A stretch of DNA of 17,522 nt from an uncultured bacterium (GTDB lineage: Bacteria; Bacillota; Clostridia; Lachnospirales; Lachnospiraceae), in NCBI GenBank assembly GCA_946061355.1, contig CAMGRE010000023.1, positions 1-17,522 on the forward strand, read 5' to 3'. Positions 6,706 through 13,367 of the stretch are shown here, in pieces (the stretch's first letter is position 1; each line of letters begins with the position of its first letter). The notes beneath the pieces are model-generated. The model did no database searches. It was given only the letters and a program-made list of their open reading frames with translations, and was not told where the DNA came from. Made by a program: the position numbers and the translations under genes.

Positions 6706-7224
6706 ATGAAGAAAAATTTATTATCGATTATCATTCTTGCGCTTTTGGTGGTGAATCTTGTTCTGACTACGATCATGATGATCAGTGTCAGGAGTGCAGC
6801 CGTCAAGACATCGGCACTGGTATCTGATATCGCGGGAGCCATGAAGCTGGAGCTTTCCTCGGGAGCCGGAGCGGGTGCCATGAAGCAGGATGTTCCCATG
6901 GAGAATGTTGCAGTATACAAGATTGAGAATCAGATGACGATCCCGCTTAAAGTCGGGGAAGACGGAGAAGCGCATTTCTGTGTGGTTTCCGTTGCGTTGT
7001 CCATGAATACAAAGAGTGACGGGTATAAGACTTATGGGGCGGATATCAGCTCCAAGGAGAGTCTGATCACCAGCGAGATCTATGATGTGATCGGGAATTA
7101 TACTCTGGAGGAAGCTCAGGCTGATAAGGATGGCATGAGGAATGAGATCTTGAAGAAGATTCAGGCAATGTTTGATTCCGACTTTATTTTCCAGGTGGCT
7201 TTCAGCGATATTATTTTCCAATAG
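6706..7224 (+). CDS. fliL: Flagellar basal body-associated protein FliL
   Basis: FliL is a single-pass membrane protein that surrounds and supports stator units. At 172 aa, residues 5-27 form the membrane helix after a short positive N-terminus (MKKN), with the rest outside the membrane. A Ser/Gly/Ala linker (about 40-62) leads to a stomatin-like FliL domain (about 68-172): IPLKVGEDGEAHFCVVSVAL, then LITSEIYDVIG, ending FIFQVAFSDIIFQ, the family's usual C-terminal strand. Start ATG has GGAGGAGG about 8 bases upstream. It follows motB by 19 bases, and a small palindrome separates it from fliM. FliL is poorly conserved overall, so the call rests on topology, C-terminal signature and position next to motB and fliM; I consider it reliable. 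Confidence 0.9.
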   Translation: MKKNLLSIIILALLVVNLVLTTIMMISVRSAAVKTSALVSDIAGAMKLELSSGAGAGAMKQDVPMENVAVYKIENQMTIPLKVGEDGEAHFCVVSVALSMNTKSDGYKTYGADISSKESLITSEIYDVIGNYTLEEAQADKDGMRNEILKKIQAMFDSDFIFQVAFSDIIFQ

Positions 7225-7243
7225 GATTATGTGATACATAATC
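7225..7243. promoter_or_regulatory. 19-base palindrome between fliL and fliM
   Basis: GATTATG-TGATA-CATAATC is a perfect 7-base inverted repeat around a 5-base centre, starting directly after the fliL stop and ending 4 bases before the fliM ribosome-binding site. It could be a protein-binding dyad or a weak AU-rich hairpin affecting fliM translation. No function is established. Confidence 0.45.
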
Positions 7244-7247
7244 AGCC

Positions 7248-7256
7248 AGGAGGTGA
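7248..7256 (+). promoter_or_regulatory. Ribosome-binding site that sets the fliM start
   Basis: AGGAGGTGA lies 5 bases before the GTG at 7262. The other in-frame GTG, at 7253, is inside this site and therefore cannot be the start. Confidence 0.85.
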
Positions 7257-7261
7257 GCCGC

Positions 7262-8242
7262 GTGGGAGAGGTTTTGTCCCAAAGCGAGATTGACAACCTA
7301 TTATCAGCGCTTAGCAGCGGTGAGCTTGATGTAGATGAGATACAGGGCAAAGAGGAAAAACAGGTCAAGAATTACGACTTTAAGCGTCCTGCGAAGTTTT
7401 CAAAGGAACATCTCAGAACCCTGGAGATCATATATGAACATTACGGAAGACTTCTCTCTACAAATCTTCCGGTATATCTTCGAAAGAATGTGCAGGTCAG
7501 TGTGACCAGTTCCGAGACGGTAACCTTTTCGGAATTTACCAACGCACTTTCAAATCCCGTTATTTTGGGAATCGTTAATTTTCAGCCGCTTTCCGGCAAT
7601 ATTATCGTGGAACTTGCCTCTAATCTGGGCTTCGCGATCATCGACAGGATGCTCGGAGGACAGGGGGTTCCGCTGGAGAGACCGAGGGAGTTCTCGGAGA
7701 TCGAGATGACGATTATCGAGAAGATCATGGTAATCTGCATGCAGCTTATGCGGGAGCCGTGGAAAAATGTGGTTGATATCAATCCTGTGATGGACCGGAT
7801 TGAGACGAACGCACAGTTTGCCCAAGTGATCTCTCCGAGTGATATGATCGCGATTGTCACCCTGAATGTTAAGATCGGTGACGCGGAAGGGCTTATGAAT
7901 GTATGTCTTCCTTATTTTACACTGGAGACTGTGATGGATAAACTGAACACCAAATACTGGTTCTCGACAATGAAGGATGAGCATGACGAGAATTATCAGG
8001 AGTATTTGGAGGTTATGCTGCGAAAGGTAGATGTGCCTGTCAAGGCGGTCCTGGGGAAGAGCGCGATATCGGTAGATGACTTTGTACATCTTCAGGTGGG
8101 AGATGTGATACGCCTCGATTCCAAGGTGGACAGTGACCTGAATGTTTATGTTGGAAATATCAGAAAGTTTACAGCGTTGCCGGGTGCCAGCAAAGATGCA
8201 TATGCGGTACAGGTGACTACAGTAATCAGAGAGGAGGAATAA
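7262..8242 (+). CDS. fliM: Flagellar motor switch protein FliM
   Basis: FliM forms the middle of the C-ring and binds phosphorylated CheY to reverse the motor. It is 326 aa. The N-terminal CheY-binding peptide LSQSEIDNLL is at residues 5-14, followed by a short linker. The middle domain (about 45-225), which contacts FliG, shows SGNIIVELASNLGFAIIDRM followed by the LGGQG motif and EFSEIEMTIIEKIM. The C-terminal FliN-like domain (about 255-325) begins VDVPVKAVLGKSAISVDDFV and ends YAVQVTTVI. Length and domain order are normal. The start is GTG 7262, set by AGGAGGTGA. Its stop is 4 bases before fliY, its partner in the switch. Confidence 0.96.
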   Translation: MGEVLSQSEIDNLLSALSSGELDVDEIQGKEEKQVKNYDFKRPAKFSKEHLRTLEIIYEHYGRLLSTNLPVYLRKNVQVSVTSSETVTFSEFTNALSNPVILGIVNFQPLSGNIIVELASNLGFAIIDRMLGGQGVPLERPREFSEIEMTIIEKIMVICMQLMREPWKNVVDINPVMDRIETNAQFAQVISPSDMIAIVTLNVKIGDAEGLMNVCLPYFTLETVMDKLNTKYWFSTMKDEHDENYQEYLEVMLRKVDVPVKAVLGKSAISVDDFVHLQVGDVIRLDSKVDSDLNVYVGNIRKFTALPGASKDAYAVQVTTVIREEE

Positions 8243-8246
8243 GAGC

Positions 8247-9488
8247 ATGGATGGAATGCTATCGCAGGACGAGATAAACGCCTTGCTGAGTGGTATGGAC
8301 ATCGGTGGTTCTGCGGGAGATTCTGATCCGGTATCAGATGCCGGGGCGGCATCGGATGCCGGTGGTTCGGATTTTATTGATGAATCCCTTCTGACTCCTA
8401 CGGAGCGGGATGCCATCGGCGAAGTGGCAAACATCAGCATGGGATCTTCGGCTACCACGCTTTTTTCCTTAGTTAACAGAAAAGTAAATATTACAACACC
8501 GGTAGTTACGCTCACCAACTGGAAGAACATGATCAAGGATTACGAAAGACCTTGTGTGTTTATTCAGATCAAGTATACGGTGGGACTGGAAGGAAGTAAT
8601 ATCCTGATCCTCAAGGAGAAGGATGTTAAGATCATCACCGACCTGATGATGGGAGGGGATGGCACCAATATCGATGGCGAACTGGGAGAACTTCATCTGA
8701 GTGCGATATCGGAAGCGATGAATCAGATGATGGGGTCTTCTGCCACAGCACTTTCTTCCATGCTTGGTACGACGATCGATATCAGTCCGCCGGAGGCAAG
8801 TCTCGTTGACCTGACAGAGTTTAAGAAGCCCGGCGATATCGCGGATTTCCTGGAAGGTACTTTCTGCAGGATCGAATTCCGAATGCAGATTGAGGATTTG
8901 GTGGACAGTACGATCTTACAGTTGTATACGATCGACTTTGCAAAGTCGTTGTATGATACTTTCATCACACAGACGTATGGATCGGAAGCAGCAGCTCCGG
9001 CTGCACCGGAACCGGCTCCTGCTCCTGCACCCCAGCCGTTTAATCCGCCGCCGGTTCCGCCTATGGGAATGAACCCGGCTCAGGCAGGTATGGGGATGCC
9101 GCCGATGGGAATGTATCCGCAAATGGGAATGCCGCAGATGAATATGGGAATGTATCCGCAGATGGGAATGCCACAGCCGGATCCTTCCCAGATGCAGAAT
9201 ATACAGCCTGCACAGTTCCAAAACTTTTCGGATAATTATGGTAATGTGGCCGGTCAGCAGAATATTGGATTGATCATGGATGTTCCGCTGGAGGTTACGG
9301 TAGAACTCGGGAGAACGACAAAATCTATTTCGGACATACTGGATTTTGCGCCGGGTACTATTATAGAATTAGACAAGATTGCCGGAGAACCGATCGATGT
9401 TCTTGTGAACGGCAAGTTTGTGGCAAAAGGTGAAGTAGTAGTTATTGAGGAAAGTTTTGGTGTTCGTGTAACCGAAATCATAAAGTAG
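8247..9488 (+). CDS. fliY: Flagellar motor switch phosphatase FliY (CheC-FliN fusion)
   Basis: FliY combines a CheY-P phosphatase with the FliN switch subunit, as in Bacillus. In this 413-aa protein residues 4-15 (MLSQDEINALLS) repeat the FliM-type CheY-binding motif. The CheC-like domain (about 48-245) has both catalytic Glu-x-x-Asn pairs: E59-N62 in IGEVANISMGSSATT and E156-N159 in ISEAMNQMMGSSATA. Residues 247-327 are a Pro-, Met- and Gln-rich linker with an internal repeat. The FliN domain is 341-413 (LIMDVPLEVTVELGRTTKSI, then IIELDKIAGEPIDVLVNGK, ending FGVRVTEIIK). The ATG has AGGAGG 9 bases upstream, inside the end of fliM. FliN alone is excluded because the phosphatase domain is present and intact. 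Confidence 0.96.
   Translation: MDGMLSQDEINALLSGMDIGGSAGDSDPVSDAGAASDAGGSDFIDESLLTPTERDAIGEVANISMGSSATTLFSLVNRKVNITTPVVTLTNWKNMIKDYERPCVFIQIKYTVGLEGSNILILKEKDVKIITDLMMGGDGTNIDGELGELHLSAISEAMNQMMGSSATALSSMLGTTIDISPPEASLVDLTEFKKPGDIADFLEGTFCRIEFRMQIEDLVDSTILQLYTIDFAKSLYDTFITQTYGSEAAAPAAPEPAPAPAPQPFNPPPVPPMGMNPAQAGMGMPPMGMYPQMGMPQMNMGMYPQMGMPQPDPSQMQNIQPAQFQNFSDNYGNVAGQQNIGLIMDVPLEVTVELGRTTKSISDILDFAPGTIIELDKIAGEPIDVLVNGKFVAKGEVVVIEESFGVRVTEIIK
9105..9176 (+). repeat. 33-base direct repeat in the fliY linker
   Basis: Two copies (9105-9137 and 9144-9176) differ at 2 of 33 bases and are separated by ATGAAT. Both encode MGMYPQMGMPQ. Partial relatives (MGMNPAQAGMGMPP) precede them. The linker joins the CheC-like and FliN domains. 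Confidence 0.85.
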
Positions 9489-9507
9489 ATAATAGGAGTG
9501 AAGAGAT

Positions 9508-9870
9508 ATGGCAAAAAATATTTTAATTTGTGACGATGCAGCATTTATGCGAATGATGATCAAGGACATCCTGACCAAAAACGGCTATAACGTTGCCGGT
9601 GAGGCTGAAAACGGACAGAAGGCAGTGGAGAAATATGCTGAGCTGAAGCCCGATCTGGTGCTTATGGATATTACCATGCCGGAGATGGATGGAATTCAGG
9701 CGCTGAAGAAGATCAAAGCTACCGACCCGTCCGCTACGATCATCATGTGTTCCGCGATGGGCCAGCAGGCAATGGTAATCGAATCTATTCAGGCAGGGGC
9801 CAAGGACTTTATCGTGAAGCCTTTCCAGGCTGACCGCGTGCTTGAGGCGGTAAAGAAGGTTGTAGGATAA
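9508..9870 (+). CDS. cheY: Chemotaxis response regulator CheY
   Basis: CheY is a single receiver domain phosphorylated by CheA; CheY-P binds FliM/FliY to control motor direction. At 120 aa all key residues are present: acidic pair D9-D10 (ILICDD), phospho-acceptor D54 in LVLMDITMPEMDG, S82 in IIMCSAMGQQ, and K104 in DFIVKPFQADRV. It resembles Bacillus CheY closely, with the same AAFMRMMIKDIL and QAGAKDFIVKPFQADRVLEA blocks. There is no output domain. AGGAG is 9 bases before the ATG. Its stop overlaps the fliO start by one base (TAATG). Its position next to fliM and fliY supports the motor-switch role rather than a generic regulator. Confidence 0.97.
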   Translation: MAKNILICDDAAFMRMMIKDILTKNGYNVAGEAENGQKAVEKYAELKPDLVLMDITMPEMDGIQALKKIKATDPSATIIMCSAMGQQAMVIESIQAGAKDFIVKPFQADRVLEAVKKVVG

Positions 9871-10232
9871 TGTTGCTCATTTCAGGAGGCAGCGGAGAAT
9901 CCTTCGTGCAGTTTTTGACTGTGCTGATCCTGTTTTGTATTGTTTTGGCGATTACATACATCACAACGCGTTGGATTGCGAATTTCCAGAAGACAAAACA
10001 GGCGGGAAGTAATATTCAGGTATTGGAAACCTGCAAGATTGCGCCGAATGCTTACATTCAGATTGTAAAAATTGGACTTAGATTTGTGGCGGTCGCCGTG
10101 TGTAAGGATACGGTCACAAAGATTGTTGAGCTGTCAGAGGAAGAGTTGCAGCTTGCAGATCCCGGAGAAAACCAGACGGCGGGGTTCAGGGAGATTCTGG
10201 AAAAAGTCATAGACAGAAAACAAAAGAAGTAG
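9870..10232 (+). CDS. fliO: Flagellar biosynthesis protein FliO
   Basis: FliO is a small membrane protein that helps assemble the FliP ring of the export gate. It is 120 aa: a membrane helix at about residues 12-35 (FVQFLTVLILFCIVLAITYI), then a cytoplasmic part with the family pattern of short strands (NIQVLETCKIAPNAYIQIVK, then GLRFVAVAVCKDTVTKIVEL) and a polar tail rich in Lys/Glu. The ATG overlaps the cheY stop by one base; AAGAAGG at 9853-9859 may serve as a weak ribosome-binding site, so coupling to cheY is likely. FliO varies greatly, and in Bacillus the equivalent has been called FliZ. The call rests on topology and on being immediately before fliP. Confidence 0.88.
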   Translation: MLLISGGSGESFVQFLTVLILFCIVLAITYITTRWIANFQKTKQAGSNIQVLETCKIAPNAYIQIVKIGLRFVAVAVCKDTVTKIVELSEEELQLADPGENQTAGFREILEKVIDRKQKK

Positions 10233-10245
10233 GCGCTGAAACGAA

Positions 10246-11115
10246 ATGATGAAAAGATTTTTTGGGATGAGAAAATTCATGACGGTATTATGCCTGCTGG
10301 TTACAGTGGGCATATTGTTTATCACCGATCATACTACGGTGTATGCAACGGAACATGTGTCAAACCTTACGGGCGAGACGGATACCAGGACCAATATCAA
10401 TGAGCCGGGTACATCGGACAGTCCGGAGGATTTGAAGGAACTGAATGTTGCCAACAATCTGACAATTACATACAATAACGGGAACGGTACGACGGCCGGA
10501 CCCGTGAGGATCCTGATCACGCTGACCATGATCGCGATCGCGCCGATGCTGATCATGATGCTGACTTCTTTCACGCGGATCATCATTGTCCTGCACTTTA
10601 CGAGGACGGCACTCGGCACACAGACATCGCCGCCCAATATGGTGCTGATCGGGTTATCCCTGTTTTTGACATTTTTTATCATGCAGCCGATAGTCACTGA
10701 GATCAACGAGACGGCGCTGCAGCCGTTTGATCGTGGAGAGATTACACAGGAAGAGGCAATTTCTACAGGTCTTGAACCTTTGCGTGAGTTTATGTACGGA
10801 CAGACGCAGGTGAAGGATGTGCGGTTGTTTATGGAGATTTCGGAGACGGAATGGGACGGAAGTCTGGAAGGGATCCCGACATCCGTGCTGATCCCGAGCT
10901 TTATTGTCAGTGAGCTCAGGACAGCATTTATTATTGGATTCCTGATCTATATTCCTTTTATCATTATTGATATGGTGGTTGCTTCCGTGCTGATGAGCAT
11001 GGGCATGATGATGCTGCCGCCCACAACGATCTCCATGCCGTTTAAGATTTTGCTGTTCGTGCTTGCGGACGGATGGAATCTGGTGATCGGCAGTCTTGTC
11101 AAGACATTTTACTAA
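10246..11115 (+). CDS. fliP: Flagellar type III export gate protein FliP
   Basis: FliP, with FliQ and FliR, forms the helical export pore. It is 289 aa. Residues 1-34 look like a signal peptide (Lys/Arg-rich start, hydrophobic 12-27, likely cut after VYA). Residues 35-85 are a polar Thr/Asn-rich stretch. The core shows the family signatures: ILITLTMIAIAPMLIMMLTS then FTRIIIVLHFTRTALG (89-124), SLFLTFFIMQPIV (138-150), and SFIVSELRTAFIIGFLIYI then PFIIIDMVVASVLMSMGMMM and LPP (218-259). It is longer than Bacillus (about 221) or E. coli (245) FliP, mainly in the N-terminal polar stretch. The start is one of two adjacent ATGs (10246 or 10249), and no strong ribosome-binding site precedes them. 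The fliO-fliP-fliQ-fliR order confirms identity. Confidence 0.95.
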   Translation: MMKRFFGMRKFMTVLCLLVTVGILFITDHTTVYATEHVSNLTGETDTRTNINEPGTSDSPEDLKELNVANNLTITYNNGNGTTAGPVRILITLTMIAIAPMLIMMLTSFTRIIIVLHFTRTALGTQTSPPNMVLIGLSLFLTFFIMQPIVTEINETALQPFDRGEITQEEAISTGLEPLREFMYGQTQVKDVRLFMEISETEWDGSLEGIPTSVLIPSFIVSELRTAFIIGFLIYIPFIIIDMVVASVLMSMGMMMLPPTTISMPFKILLFVLADGWNLVIGSLVKTFY

Positions 11116-11164
11116 AGAAGGGGATCTGCAACCGCAATACGCTTTGACTTGAAGGAGTAATACG

Positions 11165-11434
11165 ATGACAGTTGAAACAGTAACAGATATTGCAAGAGAA
11201 GCGCTGTACCTGATCATCAAGTGTTCGGCACCGCTGCTTTTGATATCGCTGACAGTCGGTCTGATCGTCAGTGTTTTTCAGACGGCTACATCCATACAGG
11301 AGCAGACATTGACGTTTGTTCCCAAAATACTCTGTGTATTCTTAGGCATGATGTTGATGGGACATTGGATCCTGAATCAGATTGTCGTTTATATGAACGA
11401 GCTTTGGTCCAATTTCAGTTTATATATCAGGTAG
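11165..11434 (+). CDS. fliQ: Flagellar type III export gate protein FliQ
   Basis: FliQ is a small two-helix membrane subunit of the export gate, four copies packing around FliP/FliR. It is 89 aa, the normal size. Helix 1 is about residues 15-38 (YLIIKCSAPLLLISLTVGLI) and helix 2 about 52-76 (VPKILCVFLGMMLMGHWILN). The linking TATSIQEQTLTFVPK is the family's most conserved stretch and is intact. AAGGAG lies 8 bases before the ATG. It is followed 4 bases later by fliR. Confidence 0.95.
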   Translation: MTVETVTDIAREALYLIIKCSAPLLLISLTVGLIVSVFQTATSIQEQTLTFVPKILCVFLGMMLMGHWILNQIVVYMNELWSNFSLYIR

Positions 11435-11438
11435 CGGT

Positions 11439-12224
11439 ATGATTGATTATACGTTTTCTCTGGAAGAACTGGAATATTTTCTCCTGATTCTGGTACGGGT
11501 GACCTGTTTTATCTATGTGTCCCCGTTTTTCGGAATGAATAATGTGCCCAGAAGAGTAAAAATCGGTCTGGGGTTCTTTATTTCCATGGTACTTTATCAT
11601 ATCCCGTCCGTTCCGCATGTCAGACTGTCTTATCAGACTGTGTGGGGGTACGGAGTGATCGTAATGAAGGAGGCACTCACCGGACTTTTGATCGGATTCG
11701 GTGCCCAGTTGTGTACTTCCATTGTGAATTTTGCGGGAAGGCTCATGGATATGAATATCGGATTGTCCATGGTCAACATGATGGATCCGACAACCAGAGA
11801 GAATACCAGCGTAAGCGGTGTGTTTTTGCAGTATATCACGATGTTGCTCCTCCTGATCACAGGTATGTACCAGTTTCTGTTGAAGGCGCTTGCCGACAGC
11901 TATCATCTGATCCCGATCAGTGGTGCGGTATTTAAGAGTGACAGCCTGACGGAATCGCTGGTCAGGTTTATGGGGGAATATATTACGATCGGTTTCCGGA
12001 TCGCATTGCCGGTATTTGCGGCAATCTTTATATTAAATGCCGTGCTGGGGATTCTTGCCAAGACGGCGCCGCAGATGAATATGTTTTCCGTCGGGATTCA
12101 GCTGAAGCTGCTCGTCGGGCTGATGGTGATGTTTTTTACAGTGTCCATGCTGCCGGGAGCGACAGAGTTTATTTTCAAAGAGATGCGGTCGATCGTGACG
12201 GCTATGATGGAGGGAATGGTTTGA
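11439..12224 (+). CDS. fliR: Flagellar type III export gate protein FliR
   Basis: FliR is the single-copy subunit that completes and seals the FliP5-FliQ4-FliR1 gate. It is 261 aa with about six hydrophobic segments, as usual. Recognisable blocks are LLILVRVTCFIYVSPFFG (15-32, the common RxxxFxxxxPxFG region), MKEALTGLLIGFGAQLCTSI, GRLMDMNIGLSMVNMMDPTT, and the late LNAVLGILAKTAPQMNMFSV followed by GIQLKLLVGL. The last is a strong family signature. AGGTAGCGG near the fliQ stop may act as a weak ribosome-binding site. The TGA stop overlaps the flhB ATG by one base. Nothing is missing. Confidence 0.95.
   Translation: MIDYTFSLEELEYFLLILVRVTCFIYVSPFFGMNNVPRRVKIGLGFFISMVLYHIPSVPHVRLSYQTVWGYGVIVMKEALTGLLIGFGAQLCTSIVNFAGRLMDMNIGLSMVNMMDPTTRENTSVSGVFLQYITMLLLLITGMYQFLLKALADSYHLIPISGAVFKSDSLTESLVRFMGEYITIGFRIALPVFAAIFILNAVLGILAKTAPQMNMFSVGIQLKLLVGLMVMFFTVSMLPGATEFIFKEMRSIVTAMMEGMV
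12209..12215 (+). promoter_or_regulatory. Ribosome-binding site that sets the flhB start
   Basis: GGAGGGA within the end of fliR lies 8 bases before the ATG at 12224. This start overlaps the fliR stop by one base (TGATG), favouring it over the TTG at 12221. Confidence 0.75.
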
Positions 12225-13333
12225 TGCTGGCATACGAACTTCAGTTCTTTGCCAAGGATGGCCCCGGCGGAGAGAAGACTGAGCCTGCCACACAGAAAAA
12301 ACTGGAAGATGCCAGAAAAGAGGGGCAGGTTGCCAAGTCAAGGGAAATCAATATGGGATTGTCGCTTTTGGCAGCGTTTCTCGTGGCAAAGGTGGCGGTC
12401 GGGTTACTCGGAAACAGTTTTTTAAGCAGCTTTTCCAGGGTGTACGGCCGTATCCCGGAAGCGGTCAAGCTCTATGACGGGAATATTCCGTTTGCAATGC
12501 TCTATGCGTTGATGAGGAATGTTCTGTTTGATATGTTAAAAATGATGGCGCCTTTTCTGATCGTCGGATTTCTTGTGGCATTTCTTGCCGATGTTATCCA
12601 GGTCAAATGGAAGCCGACTTTCAAGCCGATGCAGCCGAAACTCAGCAAATTTAATCCGATTAAGGGCATGCAGAAGATCTTTTCCGCCAAGTCACTTGTG
12701 GAATTATTCAAATCGATCTGCAAGATCGCGCTGATTGGCTGGGTGGCGTACCAGACGCTCCGCGATCAGACCGGAGCGCTCCTGCTCATGTATGACATGC
12801 CTCTTATGCAGGCGATCGCATATATCGGGGATACAGTGATTAATCTTGGAATTAAGATTTCCGCACTTTATATGATCATTGCTTTTGCAGACTTCCTGTA
12901 CCAGAAATGGAAATTCTCGGAAGATATGAAGATGACCAAGCAGGAAGTCAAGGAAGAGATGAAGAACGCCGAAGGAGATCCGCAGATCAAAGGAAAGATC
13001 CGGCAGAAGATGCGTGAGGTTTCCAGAAGGAGAATGATGGAGGCAGTGCCTGAGGCGGATGTCGTTATCACAAACCCGACGCACTTTGCTGTGGCAATCA
13101 AGTATGATCCGGAGCAGTATTCGGCACCTGTGGTTACGGCAAAGGGGGAAGATTATCTGGCACAGAAGATCAAGGAAACGGCGAGGGAACACGGCGTGGA
13201 GATCGTGGAAAACAAGCCGCTTGCCCGTATGCTCTATGCCAATGTTGAGATCGGGGAAATGGTTCCGCCGGAGCTGTATCAGGCAGTGGCGGAGGTGCTC
13301 GCCATGGTTTACCAGATGCAGGGTAAAATATAG
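12224..13333 (+). CDS. flhB: Flagellar export switch protein FlhB
   Basis: FlhB controls export substrate choice; after the FliK signal its cleaved cytoplasmic domain changes the gate from hook to filament proteins. It is 369 aa. The N-terminus has the family motif GEKTEPATQKKLEDARKEGQ then VAKSRE, followed by four membrane segments (about 43-60, 95-117, 145-165, 190-215). The cytoplasmic domain contains the autocleavage site N284-P285-T286-H287 in VVITNPTHFAVAIKYD. Beyond it GEDYLAQKIKETAREHGVEI, ENKPLARMLYANVEIGEMVP and the final YQAVAEVLAMVY are typical. All catalytic features are intact. It is coupled to fliR by a one-base overlap and followed by flhA after 34 bases. Confidence 0.97.
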   Translation: MLAYELQFFAKDGPGGEKTEPATQKKLEDARKEGQVAKSREINMGLSLLAAFLVAKVAVGLLGNSFLSSFSRVYGRIPEAVKLYDGNIPFAMLYALMRNVLFDMLKMMAPFLIVGFLVAFLADVIQVKWKPTFKPMQPKLSKFNPIKGMQKIFSAKSLVELFKSICKIALIGWVAYQTLRDQTGALLLMYDMPLMQAIAYIGDTVINLGIKISALYMIIAFADFLYQKWKFSEDMKMTKQEVKEEMKNAEGDPQIKGKIRQKMREVSRRRMMEAVPEADVVITNPTHFAVAIKYDPEQYSAPVVTAKGEDYLAQKIKETAREHGVEIVENKPLARMLYANVEIGEMVPPELYQAVAEVLAMVYQMQGKI

Positions 13334-13367
13334 GATAAAGAAATAAAAAAGCAAAGGAGGGACGGAG

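Noticed and set aside
7253..7255. GTG as fliM start
   Set aside because: It lies inside the Shine-Dalgarno AGGAGGTGA; the GTG at 7262 has proper 5-base spacing.
7550..8536. Long open frame on the minus strand (about 328 codons) across fliM and fliY
   Set aside because: Fully antisense to conserved genes, no ribosome-binding site noted, and His/Arg/Leu-rich translation typical of a shadow frame.
8247..9488. FliY as two separate genes (cheC and fliN)
   Set aside because: A single frame runs through the Pro/Met-rich linker with no internal stop and no ribosome-binding site before the FliN part; this fusion is the normal FliY form.
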